Assembly (NCBI RefSeq): GCF_003675325.1
Contig: NZ_CP033073.1
Location: 3,596,001-3,660,000, forward strand
Source: Streptomyces dangxiongensis
GTDB lineage: Bacteria > Actinomycetota > Actinomycetes > Streptomycetales > Streptomycetaceae
DNA length: 64,000 nucleotides
Direction: 5' to 3'
In this document: one piece after another, positions 17,120 through 25,392 of the stretch
How the letters are laid out: each line of letters opens with the position of its first letter
Position numbering within the stretch: position 1 is the stretch's first letter
Translations under genes and position numbers: made by a program
Notes under the pieces: model-generated
Databases searched by the model: none
What the model was told of the DNA's origin: nothing
Seen by the model: only the letters and a program-made list of their open reading frames with translations

Positions 17120-17461
17120 TCAGTCGGTGGCCGATACCGCTTCATCGACCGAGGTGTGGATCGGGAACACCTTGGTGAGGCCGGTGATACGGAAGATCTT
17201 CAGAATGCGCTCCTGGTTGCAGACCAGGCGCAGCGAGCCCTCATGGGCCCTTACCCGCTTCAGGCCGCCGACCAGCACGCCGAGTCCGGTGGAGTCGAGG
17301 AAGTCCACGCCCTCCATGTCGACGACGAGGTGGAAATTCCCGTCGTTCACCAGCTCGACCAGCTGCTCGCGCAGCTTGGGCGCGGTATATACGTCGATTT
17401 CGCCACCGACCTCGACGACCGTACGATCGCCGACGGTACGGGTCGACAGGGACAGGTCCAC
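17120..17461 (-). CDS. bldG: Anti-anti-sigma factor BldG (STAS domain)
   Basis: The 113-residue protein is a single STAS domain with the phosphorylation-site motif [12 protein letters not shown]; the target serine is Ser57. BldG of S. coelicolor is essential for aerial hyphae and antibiotic synthesis, and its unphosphorylated form sequesters anti-sigma factors. The sequence [20 protein letters not shown] and the ending VDEAVSATD match what I know of Streptomyces BldG. The start at ATG 17461 gives the standard length. It is transcribed divergently from the helicase gene, with an 81-bp spacer that must hold promoters for both. Confidence 0.97.
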   Translation of the reverse strand: MDLSLSTRTVGDRTVVEVGGEIDVYTAPKLREQLVELVNDGNFHLVVDMEGVDFLDSTGLGVLVGGLKRVRAHEGSLRLVCNQERILKIFRITGLTKVFPIHTSVDEAVSATD

Positions 17462-17542
17462 GGATCCTCCAGCACCTTGCTATCGAGCGCTCGCCCCTCG
17501 GGCACCTCGGCTTGCGGCCCCCGGGACGTTTCGCCAGCCGCG

Positions 17543-20014
17543 ATGGCATTCAATCACTTACCGGCAGGCGTGCACGACGCCTTGGCTCCATTGTCCGTCA
17601 CTCCAGTGACACACTCGGTGCCGATGGCCAAGAATCACCGATCCGATCAGTCCCCGGCGACCACGGCTTCCCGCCTGTCTCCGGGCACGGTCCTGGACCG
17701 GCTCGCGTCCGGGCCGAGCCGATCTGCGCGCATCACTCATACGGAGCACTTGCCCCCGCGTGCGGGCCGCCATGCCGTCTGGCCTGACCGGATTCGCTCC
17801 GAGGTGATCGCGGCCGTCCAGGCGTGCGGCATCGAGCATCCCTGGGCGCACCAGGCGCTGGCCGCCGAGCACGCCCTGGACGGCGACTCGGTGGTCGTCG
17901 CCACCGGCACCGCCTCCGGCAAGTCCCTCGCCTACCTCGTCCCGGTCCTGTCCACCCTCCTGGACGGCGCCGAAGCCCCGAACGGCCGCGGCGCCACCGC
18001 GCTGTACCTGGCCCCCACCAAGGCGCTCGCGGCCGACCAGTGCCGCTCGGTGAAGGAACTTTCACAACCTCTCGGCACGGCCGTACGCCCGGCCGTGTAC
18101 GACGGCGACACACCGTTCGAGGAACGCGAGTGGATCCGCCAGTACGGCAACTACGTCCTCACCAACCCGGACATGCTGCACCGCGGGATACTCCCGTCCC
18201 ACTCGCGCTGGTCCTCCTTCCTGAAGTCGCTCAGATACGTCGTCATCGACGAGTGCCACACCTACCGGGGCGTCTTCGGCTCGCACGTCGCCCAGGTGCT
18301 GCGCCGGCTGCGCCGCCTGTGCGCCCGCTACGGCTCCTCCCCCGTGTTCCTGCTGGCCTCGGCGACCTCCGCCGAACCCGCCGTCGCCGCCCGCCGGCTG
18401 ACCGGCCTGCCGGTGGTGGAGGTCGCCGACGACGCCTCCCCGCGCGGCGAGCTGGTCTTCGCCCTCTGGGAGCCCCCGCTCACCGAGCTGCACGGCGAGA
18501 AGGGTGCACCCGTACGGCGTACCGCCACCGCCGAGACCGCCGACCTGCTGACCGACCTCACGGTCCAGGGCGTGCGCTCGGTCGCCTTCGTACGGTCCCG
18601 GCGCGGCGCCGAGCTGATCGCGGTGATCGCCCAACAGAAACTGGCCGAGGTCGATCGTTCCCTGGTCCGGCGTGTCGCGGCCTACCGCGGTGGTTACCTG
18701 CCCGAGGAGCGCCGTGCACTGGAGCGCGCCCTGCACTCCGGTGAACTCCTCGGCCTCGCCGCCACGACGGCCCTGGAGCTGGGTGTGGACGTCTCCGGCC
18801 TGGACGCGGTCGTGATCGCCGGCTACCCGGGGACCCGTGCGTCCCTGTGGCAGCAGGCGGGCCGTGCGGGCCGCTCCGGTCAGGGCGCCCTCGCGGTCCT
18901 CGTCGCGCGCGACGACCCGCTGGACACGTTCCTCGTCCACCATCCCGAGGCCCTGTTCGACCAACCGGTGGAATCCACCGTCCTCGACCCCGACAACCCC
19001 TATGTCCTCGCCCCGCACCTGTGCGCCGCCGCCGCGGAACTGCCGTTGACCGAGGAGGACCTGGAGCTGTTCGGCCCCGCCTGCGCGGACGTGCTCCCGC
19101 AGCTGGAGGCCGCGAAGCTGCTCCGCCGGCGTACCAGTGCCTGGCACTGGACGCGCCGGGAGCGGGCCGCCGACCTGACCGACATCCGCGGCACCGGCGG
19201 CCGTCCGGTGCAGGTCGTCGAGGCCGGTACGGGCCGTCTGCTGGGCACGGTCGACGCGAGCGCCGCGCACTCCACGGTCCACGAGGGCGCCGCCCACCTG
19301 CACCAGGGCCGCACCTATCTGGTCCGCTCCCTCGACCTGGAGGACTCCGTCGCCCTGGTCGAGCAGGCCGACCCGCCGTACTCGACGGTCGCCCGCGACA
19401 CCACGTCGATCTCCATCCTGGAGACGGACACCGAGGTCCCGTGGGGCACCGGCCGCCTGTGCTTCGGTTCCGTCGAGGTCACCAACCAGGTCGTCTCCTA
19501 CCTCCGCAGACGCCTCATCACCGGTGAGGTGCTCGGCGAGACCAAACTCGACCTCCCTCCTCGTACGCTGCGCACCCGCGCGGTGTGGTGGACGGTCACC
19601 GAGGACCAACTGGACGAGGCCCGGATCATCCCGGAGATCCTCGGCGGCTCCCTGCACGCCGCCGAACACGCCTCGATCGGCATGCTGCCCCTCTTCGCGA
19701 CCTGCGACCGCTGGGACATCGGCGGCGTCTCGGTCCCTCTGCACCCCGACACGCTCCTCCCGACGGTCTTCGTCTACGACGGCCATCCCGGCGGCGCGGG
19801 CTTCGCCGAGCGAGCCTTCCACACCGCGCGCGCCTGGCTCACCGCCACCCGTGAGGCCATCGCCTCCTGCGAGTGCGAGGCCGGCTGCCCGTCCTGCATC
19901 CAGTCCCCCAAGTGCGGCAACGGCAACGACCCCCTGCACAAGAGGGGCGCGATACGCCTGCTCACGGCGCTCCTGCGGGGGGCGCCGGAGGAGCAGCCGG
20001 AACAGTCCTCCTGA
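17543..20014 (+). CDS. DEAD/DEAH-box helicase with DUF1998 and zinc-binding C-terminus (MrfA/YprA type)
   Basis: The 823-residue protein has Walker A ATGTASGKSLAYL (about residue 119), DECH box VIDECHTYRG (about 236), motif III LASATSA, and motif VI QQAGRAGRSGQG. The C-terminal DUF1998-like region carries CECEAGCPSCIQSPKCGN, the four-Cys metal site of the MrfA family, which in Bacillus is an SF2 helicase for mitomycin-type lesion repair. I chose ATG 17543 (MAFNHLPAG); a second ATG at 17624 (MAKNHRS) is possible. It is divergent from bldG, as in S. coelicolor. An actinobacterial relative (SftH) is a DNA helicase in vitro. Its exact role here is inferred. Confidence 0.92.
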   Translation: MAFNHLPAGVHDALAPLSVTPVTHSVPMAKNHRSDQSPATTASRLSPGTVLDRLASGPSRSARITHTEHLPPRAGRHAVWPDRIRSEVIAAVQACGIEHPWAHQALAAEHALDGDSVVVATGTASGKSLAYLVPVLSTLLDGAEAPNGRGATALYLAPTKALAADQCRSVKELSQPLGTAVRPAVYDGDTPFEEREWIRQYGNYVLTNPDMLHRGILPSHSRWSSFLKSLRYVVIDECHTYRGVFGSHVAQVLRRLRRLCARYGSSPVFLLASATSAEPAVAARRLTGLPVVEVADDASPRGELVFALWEPPLTELHGEKGAPVRRTATAETADLLTDLTVQGVRSVAFVRSRRGAELIAVIAQQKLAEVDRSLVRRVAAYRGGYLPEERRALERALHSGELLGLAATTALELGVDVSGLDAVVIAGYPGTRASLWQQAGRAGRSGQGALAVLVARDDPLDTFLVHHPEALFDQPVESTVLDPDNPYVLAPHLCAAAAELPLTEEDLELFGPACADVLPQLEAAKLLRRRTSAWHWTRRERAADLTDIRGTGGRPVQVVEAGTGRLLGTVDASAAHSTVHEGAAHLHQGRTYLVRSLDLEDSVALVEQADPPYSTVARDTTSISILETDTEVPWGTGRLCFGSVEVTNQVVSYLRRRLITGEVLGETKLDLPPRTLRTRAVWWTVTEDQLDEARIIPEILGGSLHAAEHASIGMLPLFATCDRWDIGGVSVPLHPDTLLPTVFVYDGHPGGAGFAERAFHTARAWLTATREAIASCECEAGCPSCIQSPKCGNGNDPLHKRGAIRLLTALLRGAPEEQPEQSS

Positions 20015-20054
20015 GCGAAGAGTCCGGCTGAGCCGACGTCGGGGGGATCGGGTT

Positions 20055-20200
20055 GCCTGAGCGGAGAGCCGACGGGGACACGCTGACCGCTCCGACCGAC
20101 AGGGCATCCGGGGCCGGCCGGGCGGAGAACCGACGGGAGACACGCGGACCACTCCCACCGACAGCACACCCGAGGCCGGCCGGGCGGAGAACCGACGGGT
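20055..20200. repeat. Three imperfect tandem repeats of about 62 bp after the helicase gene
   Basis: The 26-bp segment starting GGCCGGCCGGGCGGAG occurs identically at 20112-20137 and 20174-20199, 62 bp apart, and a diverged copy (GAGCGGAGAGCCGACGGGG) lies near 20059-20076. The segments between copies are also similar (ACCGACAG). No gene is visible in 20015-20238. Confidence 0.7.
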
Positions 20201-20238
20201 GATGTGGTTCCCACCCACGGCCGCCGGGCACCAGTGGC

Positions 20239-21201
20239 TCAGTGACCGGACCGCTCCGCACGGCCCGACGCCGAGACGTGCGGCCCGACCGGGGCGCCGG
20301 CTGGCGAGGCCTGCCGCGCGGCCCGGACGGCGGCCCGGACGGCAGGTGCCATGAGCTGGGGTGCATCCGGCATCGGCATCGGCACGGCGGACGGCTCCGG
20401 TCCCACTGGCCCCTCAGGCCCCTCAGGCCCCTCAGACCCCTCAGACCCCTCAGACCCCGGTCCCTCTGGTCCCGCCGGACCCACCGGCCCCGCTCTCGCT
20501 CTGATCTCCGCTGTGAACGGCCCGCTCCCGGAGGCCACCGACACGTCCGACGTCTCGCCCAGGATCACGCACCGCACCAGCCGCACGCCCTGGGCCGCCG
20601 TCACCCGTTCGGCCCGGGCGCAGGCCGCCGTGCCTCCCTCGGCCCAGTGGTCCGCCGCCGCGAGCGCCGCCAGGTCCGCGCCGCCGGCCGCCCGGTGCCG
20701 GACGACGACGGCATGCCCGAGAGCGAGCACCCCACCGAACACCGCCAACAGCACGGCGATCGCGCCCAGGCTCCAGACGGTGGCAGACCCCCGGTCGGAC
20801 TCCCGGCACCGGTCCGGGCCCCCGAGCCCGCCGCGCCACGCCTTCTCAAGATGCCTCCGCCCTGGCGCCTTCCGCCGCTCCTCGCCCCGCCGCCGACCCC
20901 CCTCCTCGCCCCGCCCCCTGGCCCGCGCTTCCGCCCGTCGCCTGCCCGGCGCCTCGTCCCACCGCCTGCCCCGCGCCTCCTCGCGACTCCTGCCCCGCGC
21001 CTCCTCGCGACTCCTGCCCCGCGCCTCCTCGCGACTCCTGCCCCGCGCCTCCTCGCGACTCCTGCCCCGCGCCTCCTCGCGACTCCTGCCCCGCGCCTCC
21101 TCACAAGCGCCGCCCCGAGCCTCCTCCCGACCCTTGCCGCCGGTGTGCCGTCGGCCGTCGGCGCAACCCTGCCTGCCGTTCAGCTCGCGTCGGCGTCTCA
21201 C
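20239..21201 (-). CDS. TadE-like pilus-assembly protein (Rv3654c-like) with N-terminal repeats and a collagen-like tail
   Basis: A GTG at 21201 overlaps the tadE stop (GTGA), which supports this start and gives 320 residues. The core is DRGSATVWSLGAIAVLLAVFGGVLALG, a TadE-type single membrane helix, then ADLAALAAADHWAEG and two Cys as in Rv3654c-like proteins, normally about 110-140 residues in total. Here about 125 charged residues precede the core, including five perfect GRSREEAR octads from a 24-bp minisatellite, and the C-terminal part has Gly-Pro-rich repeats (GPEGPEGPVGPE). It is the last gene of the tad cluster. If the repeats are non-coding, the gene would start closer to residue 125. 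Confidence 0.65.
   Translation of the reverse strand: MRRRRELNGRQGCADGRRHTGGKGREEARGGACEEARGRSREEARGRSREEARGRSREEARGRSREEARGRSREEARGRRWDEAPGRRRAEARARGRGEEGGRRRGEERRKAPGRRHLEKAWRGGLGGPDRCRESDRGSATVWSLGAIAVLLAVFGGVLALGHAVVVRHRAAGGADLAALAAADHWAEGGTAACARAERVTAAQGVRLVRCVILGETSDVSVASGSGPFTAEIRARAGPVGPAGPEGPGSEGSEGSEGPEGPEGPVGPEPSAVPMPMPDAPQLMAPAVRAAVRAARQASPAGAPVGPHVSASGRAERSGH
20971..21090. repeat. 24-bp minisatellite, five perfect copies
   Basis: The unit CCGCGCCTCCTCGCGACTCC plus TGCC is repeated head to tail at 20971, 20995, 21019, 21043 and 21067, with diverged copies before (from about 20949) and after (21091-21114). The unit is a multiple of three and in frame with the overlapping minus-strand gene, where it encodes Arg-Glu-Glu-Ala-Arg-Gly-Arg-Ser. 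Confidence 0.95.
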
Positions 21202-21572
21202 GGCCCCGCCTCCCCCGCTCCCACCGTGTCCTCGACGAGTGCCACGGCCTCCTCCCGTACCTCGAACGGCAGCCCGTGCAGCCCCGGTGGCTCCGCCACC
21301 ACCGTCACGCGGACCCGTTCGCCCTCGCGTGTCACGGTCACCCGTGCTCCCCGCGGCGCCGCCTCCCGGGTCACCGTCACCACCCCGTCGGCCGGATCCT
21401 GCCGGGCGGCGGCCCGGGCGCCCGTGCGGGCGGCGTCCACGCACTGGATCTGGGCCGCCACGACGAGCAGCCCCCAGACCAATGCCATCGTGAACGCCAC
21501 CAGCACGGACAGCACCACGGCCGCTTCCGCGGTCACGAACCCCCGGTCCCCGCCCCGCTCACATCCGCGCAC
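21198..21572 (-). CDS. tadE: TadE-family pilus-assembly protein
   Basis: The 124-residue protein starts at GTG 21572, overlapping the end of the preceding gene. It has the TadE signature DRGFVTAEAAVVLSVLVAFTMALVW, a single N-terminal membrane helix preceded by a glycine and followed by the conserved Glu in TAEAA, then QCVDAARTGARAAARQ. Pseudopilins of this type are processed and assembled with the Tad/Flp machinery. The gene lies between the DUF4244 gene and the Rv3654c-like gene, overlapping both, so all three are probably translated in a coupled way. Confidence 0.9.
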   Translation of the reverse strand: MRGCERGGDRGFVTAEAAVVLSVLVAFTMALVWGLLVVAAQIQCVDAARTGARAAARQDPADGVVTVTREAAPRGARVTVTREGERVRVTVVAEPPGLHGLPFEVREEAVALVEDTVGAGEAGP

Positions 21573-21759
21573 TGAGGGCCTTCTTCACGATGCCCTGTAG
21601 CTCGGCCCGGACCTGGCCGCTGGTGACGACCTCGTACAGCAGCAACGCGAACCCGACGGCCGCGATGATGCCCATCGCGTACTCCGACGTCACCATTCCG
21701 GTGTCCTGCCGGCACGCCCTGCGCACCCGGACCGCTGCTTTCCTGATCTTCCTGTTCAT
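21559..21759 (-). CDS. DUF4244 Flp-pilin-like small protein
   Basis: The 66-residue protein has a basic N-terminus (MNRKIRKAAVRVRRACRQ), then DTGMVTSEYAMGIIAAVGFALLLYEVV, which resembles the Flp prepilin processing region (G/x-x-TSEYA) followed by a membrane helix. It is the likely pilin-type substrate of the Tad cluster in actinobacteria. The start ATG 21759 is 87 bp from the tadC stop. It overlaps tadE by 14 bp. Confidence 0.88.
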   Translation of the reverse strand: MNRKIRKAAVRVRRACRQDTGMVTSEYAMGIIAAVGFALLLYEVVTSGQVRAELQGIVKKALSARM

Positions 21760-21845
21760 CTCGACCCCCGTGAAGGTTCTGGTCCGTCTGTCGCCGTTCC
21801 CGGCACTTACCTGACATGTGGGTGCTCAGTCCGCTCGCGTGCGCC

Positions 21846-22625
21846 TCACCTCCCTCCCACCACCCCGCCCGCCAGTCCGATCACGACGGGCAGCACGCCG
21901 ACGGCGATGAACGCGGGCAGGAAACACAGGCCGACCGGCGCGGAGATCAGTACGGCGGCCCGGCGCGCCCGGGCCGTCGCGATGCGGCCCCAGTCCGCCC
22001 GCGCGTCCGAGGCGAGGCGGGCGACCGGGCCGGCCGCCGGGAGCCCGCTCTCGTCGGCCCGTTCCAGCAACCGCGCCAGGGCACCGGCACCGGGGAGCGC
22101 GGCCAGGCTGCGCCAGGCGTCCGCCGGCTCACCACCGAGCCGGACCTCCGCCGCGCCCCGCGCCAGTGCCTGCCCGACGGGGCCGCCGAGGGCCTCGCCG
22201 ACCGCCTGGGCGGCGATCACCGGACCGGCGCCGGCCGCGATACAGGCGGCCAGCAGGTCGGCGGCGAGCGGAAGCCGGCGCGCGGCCCCGGCGGTGTCGA
22301 CCACCTCGTCCCGCCCGGTTGCCGCCTGCCGGTCCCGCCACCGCCACAGGACCACGCCCAGACCGAGCCCCAGCAGTACCCCGGTGACTCCGCCGACCAG
22401 CACCCACGCCCCGCACGCCGCACCGGCCGGGGGCAGCCACCGGCTTGCGGCCAGCGGGATCGCGAACGGTGCTCCGGCAGCGGGCGCTTCGAAATCCAGC
22501 AACTCGACCACCCGGCGCCGTGCCAGGCGCCTCCGCCGTGCCGCCTCGAGTCTCCGGGCACCCCAGCCGAGGACCAGCACCCCGGCCATGGCCATCCCCA
22601 GCCTGTGGACGACTTCCCCGCTCAT
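21846..22625 (-). CDS. tadC: TadC-like type II secretion/Flp pilus inner-membrane protein
   Basis: The 259-residue protein has several hydrophobic segments and the T2SS-F domain pattern LPLAADLLAACIAAGAGPVIAAQAVGEALGGPVG, followed by RLLERADESGLPAAGPVARLA and a terminal pair of membrane helices. It would form the membrane platform with TadB. I chose ATG 22625 (MSGEVVHRLG); the frame stays open upstream through a Gly-rich stretch to 22814 that looks non-coding and includes a doubled 18-bp CCACGACCCCCACCGCCG unit near 22717-22752. The tadB stop is 217 bp upstream. Confidence 0.85.
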   Translation of the reverse strand: MSGEVVHRLGMAMAGVLVLGWGARRLEAARRRRLARRRVVELLDFEAPAAGAPFAIPLAASRWLPPAGAACGAWVLVGGVTGVLLGLGLGVVLWRWRDRQAATGRDEVVDTAGAARRLPLAADLLAACIAAGAGPVIAAQAVGEALGGPVGQALARGAAEVRLGGEPADAWRSLAALPGAGALARLLERADESGLPAAGPVARLASDARADWGRIATARARRAAVLISAPVGLCFLPAFIAVGVLPVVIGLAGGVVGGR

Positions 22626-22841
22626 ACCGCCCGCCCTTTCCCCGTCATTCGCACGGCGCCCTTCGTCACGACCACCTCGCACACCGCCCCGCCCGTCGCC
22701 CGGCCCACTGCCACGACCCCCACCGCCGCCACGACCCCCACCGCCGCCAAGGCCGCCCATCGGCCCACCCGGCCATCGGCCCCCTCCCGGGACCCGCCCC
22801 CGCATCGGTTCCACTCGGCCTCCCGCACGCGCCCAGCCCCC

Positions 22842-23711
22842 TCACCGCGCCTCAGCGCCCCGCACGATCCGCGTCGCCCACCACATGCCAGCCGCCTCGA
22901 AGACCGACCCCACCACCAGACAGCCGAGGCCGGCGCCGCTGTGCAGCAGGACCCGGAGCGGGTCCGCGCCCATGGCCGCGCCGAGCAGCAGGCCGAGGGC
23001 GGGCAGGACGGCGAGCAACACGGCGGTGGCCCGGGCGCCTGCCAACTGGGCTCGCAGATCGGCTTGTTGGTCGCGCTCGGCGCGCAGGGCGCCGTCCAGC
23101 CGATCCAGGCCGCCGGCGAGGCCGGCGCCCTGGTCCACGGCCACCCGCCAGCACGCCGCGAGTCCGAGCAGGCCCTCGGCGCCCGGTTGCCGGGCCGCCG
23201 CGGTGAGCGCGCCGGGCACGTCCCCGCCGAACCGGGCCGCCGCGACAACGGCCGCCCGCGCGTCGCCGAGTCCGGGGAAGTCCCGCGCGGCCCGCAGCAG
23301 CGCCTCGCCCGGCTGCCGTCCCGCCCGCACCTCGCCGGCGAGCGCTCCGCACAGGGCGATCACCGCCTCCGCCCGCCGTTCCCTGGTACGCCGGGCCTGC
23401 CGGGCCAGCCGCAGCCGGCGCAGCACCGGTACCCCGGCCGCCCCCGCGACGACCGGCAGGACCGAGGCCCCCAGCAGGCCGATCACCAGCCCGGCGAGGA
23501 GCACCCACCATTCGGGCCCCCACCGCGCCCGCACCCGCCGGAGTTCCGCGAGGGCCTGCTCCCAGGCGGGCGGCCCGGTCGCCACCACCCCGCCGCCGGC
23601 GAGCAGCAGTCGTGCCCGCCGCAACCCGTGGTGCCGTCCGCCCAGCAGCCGGGCCATGGCGCCGAGACAGAGCAGCGCGCCCGCCGTCATCCCACCGGTC
23701 ACCTCGGTCAT
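22842..23711 (-). CDS. tadB: TadB-like type II secretion/Flp pilus inner-membrane protein
   Basis: The 289-residue protein holds the T2SS-F domain: AVIALCGALAGEVRAGRQPGEALLRAARDFPGLG, then VDQGAGLAGGLDRLDGALRAE and two C-terminal membrane helices around LLAVLPALGLLLGAAMG. The start ATG 23711 lies directly after the tadA stop (TGA 23717-23719 region) with GAGAGAGG upstream, so it was translationally coupled to tadA. Because tadA is now split by an 18-kb element, expression from the original promoter is probably lost. Confidence 0.88.
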   Translation of the reverse strand: MTEVTGGMTAGALLCLGAMARLLGGRHHGLRRARLLLAGGGVVATGPPAWEQALAELRRVRARWGPEWWVLLAGLVIGLLGASVLPVVAGAAGVPVLRRLRLARQARRTRERRAEAVIALCGALAGEVRAGRQPGEALLRAARDFPGLGDARAAVVAAARFGGDVPGALTAAARQPGAEGLLGLAACWRVAVDQGAGLAGGLDRLDGALRAERDQQADLRAQLAGARATAVLLAVLPALGLLLGAAMGADPLRVLLHSGAGLGCLVVGSVFEAAGMWWATRIVRGAEAR

Positions 23712-23716
23712 CCCGG

Positions 23717-24166
23717 TCACCTCTCTCGCTCGTTCCCGAAGTCGTCCGCCACGCCGAGCAGTTGCCGCAACCGCTCCCACCCCCGCTCCCGCACGAAGGC
23801 CCGCTCGCCCCACCGCAGGGCGGGCACCGTCCGGACCAGCCCGGTGGTGTCCCGGTCCAGCACATGGACCTCGGCGACACGGCGCCGCCCGGACCGGTCC
23901 CGTGCGAGGTGCACCACCACGGAGAGGGCCGCCGCCAACTGGCTGTGCAGTGCGGCCCGGTCCAGGCCGGCGGCCGTGGCCAGCGCCTCCAGCCGGGCCG
24001 GCACGTCCGCCGCGGTGTTGGCGTGGACCGTGCAGCCACCGTCATGTCCCGTGTTGAGGGCCGCGAGCAGATGCACGACCTCGGGTCCGCGCACCTCGCC
24101 GACGACCAGCCGGTCCGGCCGCATCCGCAGCGCCTGCCGCACGAGGTCCTCCAGAGTGACGAGGCC
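23717..24166 (-). pseudogene. tadA: tadA/cpaF secretion ATPase, 3' fragment separated by transposon insertion
   Basis: The frame reads GLVTLEDLVRQALRMRPDRLVVGEVRG, the Asp/His-box and Walker B region of TadA/CpaF ATPases, then NTGHDGGCTVHANTA (His box) and the C-terminal domain, ending at TGA 23717. It lacks the N-terminal domain and Walker A. The missing part is at 42269-43021. Joining the two at the shared Gly codon gives about 399 residues, a normal length for an actinobacterial TadA. An internal GTG at 24142 could start translation but would give an ATPase without a P-loop. Confidence 0.93.
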
Positions 24167-24408
24167 CTTGTTAGGAATAGTCCGGCTGTCTCATTCGGCT
24201 GTCTGTCTCAGTGGTGCCGGTCGCCCGTCCGGCTGGGAGGACAGAGTGTGAGCCCCACCGGTGTCTCAGCAGCGTTATCAGACCGTGACTGTGGGGCCGA
24301 CGCCGAGCTGATGTAGGTCGAAGATGCGCCTGCGCGTGGCCTGGACCAGAGTGGAATCAGAGTCCGGTCCTGAACTCTTGATCAACTCGGCAGGGCCTGG
24401 AGGCTGAT
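24167..24408. repeat. Left end of the transposon with TGTCTCA motifs
   Basis: TGTCTCA occurs at 24187-24193, 24204-24210 and 24262-24268, and the end itself reads TTGTTAGGAATAGTCCGG. The same motifs occur inverted at the right end, so these are candidate recombinase binding sites. A 22-codon GTG frame (24248-24316) is the only ORF here and I do not claim it. The rest is the leader of the next gene. Confidence 0.55.
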
Positions 24409-25014
24409 GTGCTGGATCTTGTGGTGAGCCTGGAGGACGTAGCCGCTGAGCTTGAGTTCGCGGCCTCTGATGTCGCCATCGAACAGCAACTCCCATTCCA
24501 GCCCGCTGCGCGGGCAATGGAGGCAGTCGCAACACTGACCGACGAGCTTTTCGTGGGGGCTGAGCCGAGCCTGGCACCAACGCTGGGGGCGGGCATTAAG
24601 GCTGGGGAAGAGGTCGCCGTTATAGCCGAACTCAAGAACAAAGTCGCGGAATTGCATAGGGAGTTCACCGAGTGGCGAAAGAACGTCTTTCGCTCAGCTA
24701 AGGATAAACTGGCCGCGATCGCAGAGCAGATCGTATCCACGGCCAAGCGACTGGGTGTAACAACAGAGCACTTGATCACCCGCCTCCAGCGGCGGATAAC
24801 CTCCACCCTCGTTGAGGGGGCAATCTGCCGGCCGTTTCAGGTCGGAACAGATACCGACAAGGTGACCTTTGCCGCATCGGAAGTGACAGTCACCTCGGTA
24901 GTTAAAACTGCGCCATCACTTGCATCTATGGATGTGACAGGAGTCGTCAAGCTCTTGTCAGGGCTACTGACTCTTGAGTTGGACGTTGCGGTGAAGTATG
25001 GGACGAAGCCATGA
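24409..25014 (+). CDS. Unknown protein, first gene of the retropepsin module
   Basis: The GTG at 24409 follows GGAGG with 5-nt spacing and gives 201 residues. I do not recognise a family. Residues about 70-130 look helical and charged (ELKNKVAELHREFTEWRKNVF, then AKDKLAAIAEQIVSTAKRLG), possibly a coiled coil; the C-terminal 60 residues alternate Val/Thr/Ser as in beta structure (VTFAASEVTVTSVVKTAP) and end in an amphipathic LLSGLLTLELDVAVKYG. No Cys-rich, Walker or catalytic motif is visible. Its stop overlaps the next start by 4 bp (ATGA), so it is translated together with the DUF5678-like and protease genes. Codon use is less GC-biased than in the core genes, which supports foreign origin. 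Confidence 0.8.
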   Translation: MLDLVVSLEDVAAELEFAASDVAIEQQLPFQPAARAMEAVATLTDELFVGAEPSLAPTLGAGIKAGEEVAVIAELKNKVAELHREFTEWRKNVFRSAKDKLAAIAEQIVSTAKRLGVTTEHLITRLQRRITSTLVEGAICRPFQVGTDTDKVTFAASEVTVTSVVKTAPSLASMDVTGVVKLLSGLLTLELDVAVKYGTKP

Positions 25015-25370
25015 GGGTAACTCTGACGCTCGATAAAGAGTCGGTCACCGCCGACCTGGATCCCCACCTGGTGGGCGACCTGTATGCACTTCTGGGTGGG
25101 AAGACCGTTCAGGAGGCCGATGTGGTGAGGCTCCTGCGGCAGGTTTCGTACTTCGACAACAACAAGGACGACATCGTAAGCAAGTACCCGGGACAGGCTG
25201 TGGTCATCGGCCACGAAACAGTCGTCTTTGCAGGGACGTTTGATGAAGCCTTCGAATGGACTTCAGCGAACCTCGAAGCGCGGCCTGTCTATATCGTCGC
25301 CACGACAGCACCCGAGGCTGCCAGCAGTGCCATGCTGAAGGCCATGGACTTGATGGCAATCTCACGCTAA
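25011..25370 (+). CDS. DUF5678-like small protein
   Basis: The 119-residue protein contains KYPGQAVVIGHETVVFAGTFDEAFEWTSAN, which resembles the DUF5678 pattern (Tyr-Pro-Gly-x-x-Val-Ala-hydrophobic, a turn, then Val-Val-x-x-Gly and an Ala/Glu-rich helix). From memory, DUF5678 genes often lie beside retropepsin-like protease genes in bacteria and archaea, as here. The N-terminal 50 residues (VTLTLDKESVTADLDPHLVG) are a separate part. The start ATG overlaps the preceding stop and the stop is 22 bp before the protease start. Its role is unknown; a regulatory or targeting partner of the protease is a guess. Confidence 0.8.
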   Translation: MRVTLTLDKESVTADLDPHLVGDLYALLGGKTVQEADVVRLLRQVSYFDNNKDDIVSKYPGQAVVIGHETVVFAGTFDEAFEWTSANLEARPVYIVATTAPEAASSAMLKAMDLMAISR

Positions 25371-25392
25371 CTGAAGCCTCCGGGAGGCAGTG

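Noticed and set aside
20949..21136. CRISPR-like array
   Set aside because: The 24-bp units are directly adjacent without spacers; it is a coding minisatellite.
22625..22814. Gly-rich N-terminal extension of TadC
   Set aside because: Low-complexity sequence with a doubled 18-bp DNA repeat, and a good start with normal length exists at 22625.
24248..24316. 22-codon ORF at the transposon left end
   Set aside because: Too short, no similarity, and it overlaps likely recombinase sites.
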